Source: Kitasatospora sp. GAS204B (lineage in GTDB: Bacteria > Actinomycetota > Actinomycetes > Streptomycetales > Streptomycetaceae). From it: a stretch of 64,000 bases of DNA. Every line of letters starts with the position of its first letter. The stretch's first letter is position 1. The translations under genes and the position numbers were made by a program. A model generated the notes under the pieces. It was not told the DNA's origin, made no database searches, and saw only the letters and a list, made by a program, of their open reading frames with translations. Below are positions 25,066 through 32,542 of the stretch, piece after piece. The stretch covers positions 109,508 to 173,507 of the forward strand of contig NZ_JARZAG010000020.1 of assembly GCF_029892155.1 (NCBI RefSeq), written 5' to 3'.

Positions 25066-25083
25066 TAAAGTTAGGAAACTTTA
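25066..25083. promoter_or_regulatory. Palindromic operator of the glucosaminidase gene
   Basis: TAAAGTTAGGAAACTTTA: 7-bp perfect arms around AGGA, 13 bp before the start codon and overlapping the ribosome-binding region of the minus-strand GH2 gene. AT-rich dyads of this kind control chitosanase genes through ROK-family repressors (CsnR type) in streptomycetes; I could not verify the exact consensus. Confidence 0.6.
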
Positions 25084-25201
25084 CTTACGAGCACTGGCAA
25101 GCTACTGGCCCCGCCCGGCGGGGGTCAACGGGTGTGCGCCAACGGGTCCATGCCGGTGGGTGCATGCCGGTGGGTGCGCACCGGGGCGGCTGCCGAAAAC
25201 G

Positions 25202-25245
25202 CCGGAAGGCCTCTCGCTCAGAACTCTGAACGAGAGGCCTTCCGG
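25202..25245 (-). terminator. Terminator of the second tRNA-Lys gene
   Basis: A 21-bp stem with a single C-A site in DNA that becomes a G-U pair in the minus-strand transcript. It sits 7 nt after the tRNA, as in the first copy. Confidence 0.9.
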
Positions 25246-25252
25246 CTGTCGG

Positions 25253-25326
25253 TGCGCCGCCAGGGACTCGAACCCCGGACCCGCTGATTAAGAGTCAGCT
25301 GCTCTAACCAACTGAGCTAGCGGCGC
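25253..25326 (-). tRNA. tRNA-Lys (anticodon CTT), second copy
   Basis: Sequence identical over 74 bp to the tRNA at 17724-17797, with the same anticodon loop CTCTTAA and no encoded CCA. The spacer to its terminator (7 nt) is also the same, showing that tRNA and terminator were duplicated as one unit. Confidence 0.97.
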
Positions 25327-25356
25327 CTGCTGACAGAGAAAACTCTAGCAGCGGGC

Positions 25357-25926
25357 TCAGGCGGAGCCAAAATCGAATACCGGCTGCCCTGTCTCCTGGA
25401 CCTGTTCGTCACCCCCCCCGCGCGCGGCCCGCACGCAGGCCCAGAGCAGCACATCGGCGCCGGGCAGCCAGGGCTCCCGGGTGTCCGGGGCGACGATCCA
25501 GCGGCCGGCGCCGAGGCCGGGCGCGGCGGGCTGGTCGAACAACTGCCGCACGGGCGGCACGGTCACCGCGTCGCCCAGCCCGTGGCAGAGCAGCGGCGGC
25601 ACGTCCCGCGCCCACTCCTCCCAGGCCAGCAGCCGCCGCAGCCGGGGCCCCGCGGCCGGCTGGACGAAGAGCAGCAGGCGCCCCCGGTGCTCGGCCACCG
25701 GTCCACAGCCGGGCCCCGAGGACCACAACTCGTCCAGCACCCGGCGCCCGAAGAGCACCGGCAGGCTGATCACGTCGAAGGCCTTGCCGCACGGCAGCAC
25801 GGTCGGCGCCCAGGGCCGGGCCTCCCAGAGCGCCCGCAGGCTGCGCGGATACTCACTGGCCGAGGCCAGCCAGGCCTCGCCCGCGACGGTCAGGTATTCA
25901 ACGGAGTGCTGTGTCCAGATATCCAC
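25357..25926 (-). CDS. Short primase/polymerase-like (prim-pol) protein
   Basis: A 189-residue protein. Motif order resembles the short actinobacterial proteins annotated as bifunctional DNA primase/polymerase: VLPCGKAFDVISLPVLFGRRVLDEL, GPVAEHRGRLLLFVQPA, then RWIVAPDTREPWLPGADVLLWACVRAAR. The catalytic acidic residues of true prim-pols are not obvious, so it may be a non-catalytic relative. The start is a GTG at 25926 without a clear ribosome-binding site. It has a distant relative in this window at 34371-34832. Function unknown. Confidence 0.5.
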   Translation of the reverse strand: MDIWTQHSVEYLTVAGEAWLASASEYPRSLRALWEARPWAPTVLPCGKAFDVISLPVLFGRRVLDELWSSGPGCGPVAEHRGRLLLFVQPAAGPRLRRLLAWEEWARDVPPLLCHGLGDAVTVPPVRQLFDQPAAPGLGAGRWIVAPDTREPWLPGADVLLWACVRAARGGGDEQVQETGQPVFDFGSA

Positions 25927-26067
25927 GCCCAGCAGGTTGCTCCGGCCGGCGATCAGGGCGCAGCGAAAACGGTATTCGCCGGACAGCGCCGCTGTGGGCG
26001 GCGTAGGCTGCCGCGCCGCATATGCCAGTGGCCAGTCGCAGCCCCCACCGGGACCCCACCGCAGGAC

Positions 26068-26415
26068 TCAGCTCTCGCCCGACCGCCGCTGGCGCAGCAG
26101 GTCGCGGCCGTACTCGACCATCCGGGTCGCATAGTCCGCCGTCCAGTCCGCGCGGGCCGCGACCTCGGCGGCCGAGAGCGCGTCGAACCGACGCGGATCG
26201 GCCAGTTGGGCCGCCGCGATCGCCTGGAAGTCGGTGGCCCGCTCGGCCGCCGCCCGGAAGGCCAGCGCCAACTCGGTCGACCGCTTCAGCAGTTCGGCCG
26301 GGTCATCGATGCTCTCCAACTGGAAGAACCGCTCCGGCTCGGCGACCAGGGCATCGGGCTCGAAGAGCAGCGGTGCCGGACGCAGGCGGCGCGGCGGATC
26401 TTGGCGATCGGGCAT
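26068..26415 (-). CDS. Small conserved-looking helical protein
   Basis: A 115-residue, probably all-helical cytosolic protein (FEPDALVAEPERFFQLESIDDPAELLKRSTELALAFRAAAERATDFQAIAAAQLADPRRFDALS). I do not recognise the family. ATG at 26415 is chosen because coding character begins there; the in-frame extension upstream is basic and unstructured. It lies 175 bp downstream of the helicase gene on the same strand and could be read from the same transcript. Confidence 0.55.
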   Translation of the reverse strand: MPDRQDPPRRLRPAPLLFEPDALVAEPERFFQLESIDDPAELLKRSTELALAFRAAAERATDFQAIAAAQLADPRRFDALSAAEVAARADWTADYATRMVEYGRDLLRQRRSGES

Positions 26416-26590
26416 GCGAGAACACCTTCGGTAGCGGGGACCGACTGCGTGACGGTCGGTTGCGGCCGTCGTCCATTGTCGCTCGCGCCCCACCCATCGC
26501 GGAACGGTGCCCGGGCAGGCGCTCCTCACACCCGTGCGCCGGGGCGCGCGCACCGGCCGTGAACCGGGCTCACTGCCCGCGTACCCGCGG

Positions 26591-28027
26591 CTACGACCCG
26601 CGCACCCGGTGCTCCGCCAGGTGCTGCAGCACCCGGTAGTTGGCCTCCCAACCGTCCGGGAACTGCGCCCCGACCCGCTCCAGCAGTCCGATCACCTGCC
26701 CGCCGATCTTCTCCTCCCAGCCGGCCGGAATCCGCATCGCGCTGCCCAACTGCACCGGATCACCGGCCGGGTGCTCGTCGAGCAGTTCGGGGATCCCGGC
26801 CCGCGCCACCACGATGCAGGCGTGCCGGTGCCGCGAGGCCAGCACGCACAGCCGCCCGGTCTCCAGGTGGAAGGCGGTGGCGTCCGGGCGCCCGGAGAGC
26901 GGGTGCAGCACCACCGTCATGTCGTACTCGCGGCCCTGCAGCCGGTTCGCGGTGTCCACGCTGACGGCCGGGCCGGCCACCGGGTCCACCGGGACGCCGA
27001 GCGCGCCGAGCGCCGCGCGGACCGCCGCCGCCTGGTCGCGGTGCGCGGTGCCGACCGCGATCCGCCCCGCGGTCAGCGGCACCCGGCCCTGCTCGGAGCT
27101 GGCCACCAGCCCACGGTCCAGCAGCCGGCGCACCAGCGCCGCGACCGCGGCCACCGCCTGCGGATCGGTCCGCACGGTGTGCCGGGCCGGCAGCTCCAGC
27201 AGCGCCCAGCCGTACTCGGCGGCCTCGTCGATCGTCGCGTCCACCGCGCTGCCGTCCGACCGGGTGCCCGGCAGCAGCAGCCGGTCGCCGGGACCGGTCC
27301 CGGCGCGGAACGGGGTGAACGGGTAGAAGGCCTCCGAGATCAGCGGCGCCGCCGAGGCGGGCAGCCGCCAGGAGACCGGCAGCCGGTGCGGCTCGATCGC
27401 CGGGTTGTGCGCCAGCAGGGTCACCACCGCACTGCTCGACGGATCGTAGGACAACCCGCTCCACTGCTCGGTGCCGACCACCGTGAACGGGTCCAGCTGG
27501 CCCGGATCCCCGACGAACAGCGCCCGCTCGAAGAGCCGGGCGACGGCCAGCAGCGCGTCCGAGCGCATCTGGTACGCCTCGTCCACGATCGCGTGCCGCC
27601 ACGGCTCGACGTCCTTGACCCACTGCCACTTGGCGGCCGTGGAGACCACCACGTCCAGCTCCAGCAGGTCGGCGGGCTTGCTGCTCGCCGTCACGTTCGG
27701 ATGCCGCAGCGCCTCGGCGGCCGGACGGGCCTCGCCGCTGTGCAGCCGCCCGACGGTCAGCTCGGTGCCCTTGGCGGCCAACCGGTCGACCAGGTCGTCC
27801 ACCTGACTGTTCGTCTGGGCCACGATCATCAGGCGTTCGCCTGCCGCGACCAGCTCCCGGGCGGCCTTCACCACCAGCGTCGACTTCCCCGCGCCGGGCG
27901 GTGAGTCGACCACCACGCCGCGTGGTGCGCCGGGCGCCGGGTGGACGGTGGCGGCCAGGATCGCTGCCACCGCCGCGTCGGCGGCGGCCGCGGGGGATGG
28001 CGGGGTGGGCGGGGTCAGGAGGCTCAC
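26591..28027 (-). CDS. SF1 helicase-like ATPase (Upf1/Dna2 type)
   Basis: A 478-residue P-loop protein. Motif I VVDSPPGAGKST (about 38-49), Ia IVAQTNSQVDDLVDRL, motif II HAIVDEAYQM, motif III LFVGDPGQLDPF, then motif IV-VI equivalents ending RLQGREYDMTVVLHPLSGR and LCVLASRHRHACIVV. Order and spacing are those of superfamily 1B helicases related to Upf1 and Dna2. It ends the operon that begins with the nuclease at 30844: 7 bp separate it from the preceding gene. It likely translocates on single-stranded nucleic acid with the nuclease partner. Confidence 0.8.
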   Translation of the reverse strand: MSLLTPPTPPSPAAAADAAVAAILAATVHPAPGAPRGVVVDSPPGAGKSTLVVKAARELVAAGERLMIVAQTNSQVDDLVDRLAAKGTELTVGRLHSGEARPAAEALRHPNVTASSKPADLLELDVVVSTAAKWQWVKDVEPWRHAIVDEAYQMRSDALLAVARLFERALFVGDPGQLDPFTVVGTEQWSGLSYDPSSSAVVTLLAHNPAIEPHRLPVSWRLPASAAPLISEAFYPFTPFRAGTGPGDRLLLPGTRSDGSAVDATIDEAAEYGWALLELPARHTVRTDPQAVAAVAALVRRLLDRGLVASSEQGRVPLTAGRIAVGTAHRDQAAAVRAALGALGVPVDPVAGPAVSVDTANRLQGREYDMTVVLHPLSGRPDATAFHLETGRLCVLASRHRHACIVVARAGIPELLDEHPAGDPVQLGSAMRIPAGWEEKIGGQVIGLLERVGAQFPDGWEANYRVLQHLAEHRVRGS

Positions 28028-28034
28028 AGGCTGC

Positions 28035-29606
28035 TCATGCCCACTCTTCGGAGACGGAAGCCGAACGCGGGGCGGCCGACGGGGGACCGCCGTGCGTCCA
28101 CGGGGTGTCGTCCGGCTCCGGCAGCGGCGCCGACTGGCGCGGCGCGAGCTCGAACAGGGTGAAGGTCACCGGCTCACCGGGCTGCGGCAGACTGCCGGCC
28201 TCGGGCTCCTTCTTGCGACCCATCCCGTTCACCACCCGCACGGTGATCAGGCCCGCCGCCGCGTCGAAAGCAACCACCTCGGCCTTCTGGGCAGCGGGCC
28301 CGGACGCCCGGTGCACCTCGCGGCCGAGGTCGGCGTGCGGCCGGTCGGTGGTGTGCACGGTGAGCAGCGGCCGGGGCTTCGGAGTCCGCCCGCTGGTGTC
28401 GTACGCCGGCTCCAGTTCCGTCACCACCCCGCTGAACGCCTCACCGGCCAGCCGCCGCTCGGCCATCGCCAGCGGATCGTCCAGCGCCTCCTGCACGCCG
28501 ACCCGCACCTGCTCGCGTTCGCGCTGGGCGAGCTTGCGCGCCGCCGTCACCGCGTCGTCCACCCGGGGCTGCGGCGGCTCGCCGGCCGCCAGCCGGTCCC
28601 GGTGGCCGGTGTAGGACCAGCGGTCGCTCTCCCAGCGCTCGGCGAGATGCCCGCCCGGCGGCAGCGCGCGCAGCAGGTCGAGCCCGCGCCAGACGTCCGT
28701 CCAGGTCGGCAGCAGCACCTCCAGCAGCAGGTGCCGCAGCTCGCCGACAGCGGCCGCGAGGTCCACCGCGGCGTCCGGACGTCCCTGCCGGGCGGCCGCC
28801 TGGGCCGCGTCGAACCGCGCGATCGCCGGGGCCAGCAGCTTCTCGTCGAACCGCGGATCGGTGGCCGGGCCGGCCGGCGGGTGCAGCAGCCGGCCGTCCG
28901 TGCCGCGCGCCGTCTCGGCCAGTTCGGCGGCCTCGGCGCCGGTCAGGCCGGCCGGCGGGTGGTGCCAGGCGAGCTGGGCGGCCAGGTGCTGGTCCTCCAG
29001 CAGGCTCTGCCCGGTCGCCCAGTGCCGGGCCAGCAGGCCGGTCATCGGCAGCAGCAGGCTGCTGCCCGGGACCTGGGCCCGCTCGGTGAGATGGGTCAGC
29101 CAGCGCCCCAGCAGCGGGACCCGGGTCGGTGCCGGGTACGGTCCGGGGTCCGGATCCTCCGCGGTACGACGGAACCGGGTGGCCCGCCCGAGCAGCGCCA
29201 GGTGCCGCACCGAACCGACGTTCGGCACGATCAACTGCGGTGCGTCCAGGCACAACTCACGGGTGGTCACGGTCTTCTCGCCGGTCGCCGGCTCCTTCTC
29301 GGAGCCCTCGATCAGCTCGACCGCCGCGGCGAAGGAGTCCAGGTAGGGCAGCAGGTCGTCGGCCAGCGCGGCCAGGAACTCGGCCCGCCGCTCCCGGTTG
29401 AGCGGCTGCGGCACGATGTGCAGCCGGGGCTCGGCCCGGTCGGTGCCGAGCAGCACGGCCAGCGGCGCGCCGTCCTCGGCCGCCGTGGCGAGCGGGACCA
29501 GCACCATCGGCCGGTCCGCGAGGTGGCGGTGGAGCACGGTGGCCAGCGGCTCGGCGCGGCCGCTGCGGATCGCCTCCAGCCGGGCCAGCGTGGTCAGCAG
29601 GCTCAT
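28035..29606 (-). CDS. Nuclease-helicase operon middle protein with C-terminal barrel-like domain
   Basis: A 523-residue protein without a known catalytic motif. The first ~400 residues are largely helical. The last ~120 (GEAFSGVVTELEPAYDTSGRTPKPRPLLTVHT..., then VEVAFDAAAGLITVRVVNGMG-like strands) look like a small beta barrel, followed by an acidic-proline tail. In Dna2/Upf1-type helicases a beta-barrel lies just before the helicase core, which here is the next gene. ATG 29606 overlaps the nuclease stop by 4 bp. I infer a subunit of one complex; no function is shown. Confidence 0.65.
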   Translation of the reverse strand: MSLLTTLARLEAIRSGRAEPLATVLHRHLADRPMVLVPLATAAEDGAPLAVLLGTDRAEPRLHIVPQPLNRERRAEFLAALADDLLPYLDSFAAAVELIEGSEKEPATGEKTVTTRELCLDAPQLIVPNVGSVRHLALLGRATRFRRTAEDPDPGPYPAPTRVPLLGRWLTHLTERAQVPGSSLLLPMTGLLARHWATGQSLLEDQHLAAQLAWHHPPAGLTGAEAAELAETARGTDGRLLHPPAGPATDPRFDEKLLAPAIARFDAAQAAARQGRPDAAVDLAAAVGELRHLLLEVLLPTWTDVWRGLDLLRALPPGGHLAERWESDRWSYTGHRDRLAAGEPPQPRVDDAVTAARKLAQREREQVRVGVQEALDDPLAMAERRLAGEAFSGVVTELEPAYDTSGRTPKPRPLLTVHTTDRPHADLGREVHRASGPAAQKAEVVAFDAAAGLITVRVVNGMGRKKEPEAGSLPQPGEPVTFTLFELAPRQSAPLPEPDDTPWTHGGPPSAAPRSASVSEEWA

Positions 29607-30844
29607 CCCGACGCTCCGGACAGCGCTACCCCGGACAGGGCTTCGGCGCGCAGCGCGGCCGCGTACCGCAGCCGTGCGGTGGCCGGGTCCTCGACGGCCG
29701 GGTCCTCAGTGGCCGGATCCTCGGCGGCTGCGGGGTCCCGGGGTGCCGCCGGGATCCCGCCACCGGCGCAGGCCGTGAGGACCGCCGCCACGGTGCGCAG
29801 GTCGCCCAGGTCCGCCCTGACGCCGCGCCCGATCTGCTCGACCGACCCCGCCGCGCGCGCCTGCGCCCGGCAGTGGAAACCCAGTTCGCAGGCCGACAGG
29901 CATTCGGGCCCGTAGACCGCCGGCACCTCGTCCACCGCGGCGGTCAGCTCCGCCACCGGCCGGGTCGGCTGTCCGGCCGGATCCGGCGCCAGGTCGAAGC
30001 TGGTGCCGGGCGGCAGCGCGTCCAGCAACTCCTCGATCCGGGTCAGCCGGGCCAGCGCGCGCCGGGTGGTCGCCAGCTCGCGCCGGACGTCGATCGCGGC
30101 GGCCACCGGCCGCTGCCCGAAGTCCTGCGGGCAGACCAGCAGCACCGTCAGCTCCGGGCTGCCGGGCGGCCCCGGATCCTGCGGGGACCCGGACGGCCCG
30201 TCCAGACCGGCCGCCTCCTGCAACGCCAGGACGTACACGGCGGCCTGCCGAGCGGCCGCGCCCACCTTCGCCGGGTCGGCCGAACCGTCCAGCACCGGGA
30301 AGGACTTGATCTCCACCACGGTGCACCGGCCGCCGTGCACCAGCACCGCGTCCGGCTCCAGGTAGGCGGGCGCGCCGGCCACGGTGAGCCGCAGCATCGG
30401 GTGGTCGAGCAGCGTCCACAGCGCGGGGTCGGCCAGCGAGGCGGCGACCGCCTCGGCCAGCGCCTCGCTGGTACGCGCGGCTCGCACCGCCGGGCCCGAA
30501 CGCGGCAGCAGGTCGGGGGTGTCGAGCCGGTCGCCGTCGCCCGGCGGCAGGCCGAGGTGGCGGCGCAGCGGCTCGAGCAGCGCGGCGCAGTCGTCGGCCT
30601 TCAGCCGGGCCTCGAAGGCCGTGCCGCGAGCGATCGCGAACGGCGAGCGGCCGAACGGCGCGGGGCGGCCCAGCCGCCCCGCCACGGCACCCTTGTCCAC
30701 CCCGGCGGCATCCAGCACGGCCCGGCGGCGGCAGCCGGGGTTGGCGGCAAGGGCGGCCAGCGCCCGGGCGTCGAGCCCGCGCTGCTCGGCCCCGCCACGC
30801 AGCGCGGCCAATCGCCGGGCCTGATCGGTGAGCGAGACGTTCAT
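29603..30844 (-). CDS. RecB/Cas4-like PD-(D/E)XK nuclease with cysteine cluster
   Basis: A 413-residue nuclease of the RecB/Cas4 class. The core runs LEPDAVLVHGGRCTVVEIKSFP, giving the D...EIK catalytic set near residue 170, with the downstream QAAVYVLALQE helix providing the QxxxY motif. C-terminal cysteines ECLSACELGFHC, together with an upstream Cys in NPGCRRR, resemble the Fe-S cluster of AddB, Cas4 and Dna2 nucleases. The ATG at 30844 begins a three-gene minus-strand operon; the next gene overlaps by 4 bp. The last ~30 residues contain an AEDPATEDPAVEDPA repeat. Expected role: cleavage of single-stranded DNA ends or flaps. Confidence 0.78.
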   Translation of the reverse strand: MNVSLTDQARRLAALRGGAEQRGLDARALAALAANPGCRRRAVLDAAGVDKGAVAGRLGRPAPFGRSPFAIARGTAFEARLKADDCAALLEPLRRHLGLPPGDGDRLDTPDLLPRSGPAVRAARTSEALAEAVAASLADPALWTLLDHPMLRLTVAGAPAYLEPDAVLVHGGRCTVVEIKSFPVLDGSADPAKVGAAARQAAVYVLALQEAAGLDGPSGSPQDPGPPGSPELTVLLVCPQDFGQRPVAAAIDVRRELATTRRALARLTRIEELLDALPPGTSFDLAPDPAGQPTRPVAELTAAVDEVPAVYGPECLSACELGFHCRAQARAAGSVEQIGRGVRADLGDLRTVAAVLTACAGGGIPAAPRDPAAAEDPATEDPAVEDPATARLRYAAALRAEALSGVALSGASG

Positions 30845-30986
30845 GGTGCTCGCCAGTCTCGCATCCGCCACCGACACTGGTACTCGTAGCCGGGTTCCTG
30901 GCGGTGGTGGCTTCACGCGTGCGACGCTTCGCTCCGCCGGTGCCCGATCGCCGCCAGCCCGACCAGCGCACAGGAGCAGTGCCCGC

Positions 30987-31652
30987 ATGCCACCGTCGAC
31001 ACCGACCGACAACCCCCGACCTGCGACCGGCCTCTGGGCGCAGATCCACGCCGAGCGGGCCGCCCTGGCCGCCGACCTGGTGGGGCTGGACGAGGAGCAG
31101 TGGGCCACCCGGTCCCTCTGCGACCGGTTCACCGTCCGCGAGGTGCTCGCGCACCTGACCGCGGGGGCGAGCCTCACCCCCGTGCGGTGGATGGCGGGTG
31201 TCATCCGCTGCCGCTTCGACTTCGACCGGCAGGTCGCACTGCGGCTGGCCGAGCACCTGGGCGCCGCTCCGGCCGAGACGCTCGCAGGGTTCCGGCAGGT
31301 GATCACCAGCACGACCAAGCCGCCCCTGCCGAAAGTGGCGATGCTCGGGGAGACGGTCGTGCACGCGGAGGACATCCGCCGACCGCTTGGCATCGAGCGC
31401 GACTATTCGGTCGACGCCCTGAGCGCCCTGGCCGCCTACTACCAGGGCTCCGACCTGCCCGTCCTCTCGAAGAAGCGCGCAGCCGGCCTGCGACTGACGG
31501 CGACAGACGGCCCCTTCGTCGCCGGTGACGGCATGCCGGTGTCCGGCACCACGCTGGCCCTGGTCATGGCGATGGCCGGCCGCGCACCCTACTGCGACCA
31601 GCTCGACGGCGCAGGGGTCGCCACCCTGCGCGAGCGCCAGGCGCTGGCCTGA
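30987..31652 (+). CDS. Maleylpyruvate-isomerase/DinB-like mycothiol-type protein
   Basis: A 221-residue protein of the DinB/MDMPI superfamily. The N-terminal four-helix bundle starts LWAQIHAERAALAADLVGLDEEQWATRSLCDRFTVREVLAHLTAG; the His of AHLT and later HAEDIRRP would be metal ligands. A small C-terminal domain follows (FVAGDGMPVSGTTLALVMAMAGR), as in mycothiol-dependent enzymes. ATG 30987 has CAGGAG 9 nt upstream. It diverges from the nuclease operon across 142 bp. Likely a thiol-dependent transferase or detoxification enzyme; substrate unknown. Confidence 0.78.
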   Translation: MPPSTPTDNPRPATGLWAQIHAERAALAADLVGLDEEQWATRSLCDRFTVREVLAHLTAGASLTPVRWMAGVIRCRFDFDRQVALRLAEHLGAAPAETLAGFRQVITSTTKPPLPKVAMLGETVVHAEDIRRPLGIERDYSVDALSALAAYYQGSDLPVLSKKRAAGLRLTATDGPFVAGDGMPVSGTTLALVMAMAGRAPYCDQLDGAGVATLRERQALA

Positions 31653-31852
31653 CCGGCGGCACGGCCGACGCCCGATCGTGGTGACAACCACCTCGACCGG
31701 TCACGCGGTCACGACCGCGACCTCGCGCAGTCCCCGGCGTCCGGCTCGCGGGGGTGTACCTCTCGGTAACCGGCGGGTAGGGAATCATGGCAGTGCACCC
31801 CACCGCCCTGGCGCCGGCTCGCGTGCCGGCGCCCAGCCCTCAGGAGCCCGTG

Positions 31853-32506
31853 ATGCCCGCTCGTCTGATCCTTGTCCGCCACGGTGAGACCGCCTGGTCG
31901 GCGAGCGGCCAGCACACCGGCCGGACCGACATCCCGCTGACCGAGGAAGGCCGGCAGATGGCCCGCGCGGTCGGCGCCCGGCTGCGCCGCGCGCCGTGGA
32001 ACGGCCTGCCGGACGCCATGGTCTACACCAGCCCGCTCTCCCGGGCCCGGGAGACCTGCGAGCTGGCCGGCTTCGGCGACCGTGCGGTGGACCGGCCCGA
32101 GCTGATGGAGTGGGACTACGGCGCGTACGAGGGTCGTACCGGCGCCGAGATCCGCGAGCACGAGCACCCCGGCTGGCTGATCTGGCGCGACGGCGTGCGC
32201 GAGGGCGAGAAGCTCTCCGAGGTCGGCGCCCGCGCGGACGCCTTCCTCGCCGGGATCGACGAGGAGCACGGCAGCCCGCACCCCGAGACCACCACCATGC
32301 ACGCCGCCGACCGCGACGTGCTGGTCTTCGCCCACGGCCACCTGCTGCGCGTCCTGGGGGCCCGCTGGCTGGGCCTGGCACCGGAGTTCGGCCAGCGGCT
32401 CAAGCTCGGCACCGCGGCGCTCTCGGTACTCTCCTGGGAGTACGGGCTGCCCGCGATCGAGATCTGGAACGACCACAGCCACCTGGACTCGCTGCCCACC
32501 GCCTGA
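31853..32506 (+). CDS. Histidine phosphatase superfamily protein
   Basis: A 217-residue phosphoglycerate-mutase-like phosphatase. The phospho-acceptor motif ILVRHGETAWS is at residues 7-17, YTSPLSRARETCELAG follows, the Glu in LMEWDYGAYEGRTGAEI is the expected acid, and the second His lies in LVFAHGHLLRVLGARWLG. ATG 31853 is preferred: CAGGAGCCCG precedes it and the RHGE strand begins almost at once. An upstream in-frame ATG (31787) would add 22 residues without a ribosome-binding site. Phosphatase substrate not predictable. Confidence 0.87.
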   Translation: MPARLILVRHGETAWSASGQHTGRTDIPLTEEGRQMARAVGARLRRAPWNGLPDAMVYTSPLSRARETCELAGFGDRAVDRPELMEWDYGAYEGRTGAEIREHEHPGWLIWRDGVREGEKLSEVGARADAFLAGIDEEHGSPHPETTTMHAADRDVLVFAHGHLLRVLGARWLGLAPEFGQRLKLGTAALSVLSWEYGLPAIEIWNDHSHLDSLPTA

Positions 32507-32529
32507 CCGGGTTTGACCTGGCCGGTCAG
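32503..32529. terminator. Weak hairpin between convergent genes
   Basis: CTGACCGG and its complement with an 11-nt loop overlap the phosphatase stop codon, ahead of the convergent TPR-regulator stop at 32543. Confidence 0.4.
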
Positions 32530-32542
32530 ACGGGCCCGGTCG

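Noticed and set aside
17724..25326. A genomic island bounded by duplicated tRNA-Lys genes
   Set aside because: The interval holds pgi, an antiporter and a GH2 gene with native-looking GC content and no integrase, excisionase or transfer genes; both tRNAs are complete with terminators, unlike an att-site fragment.
29603..30844. A Cas4 protein of a CRISPR system
   Set aside because: The nuclease resembles Cas4/RecB in core motifs, but it is coupled to a helicase gene and no cas1, cas2 or repeats are present.
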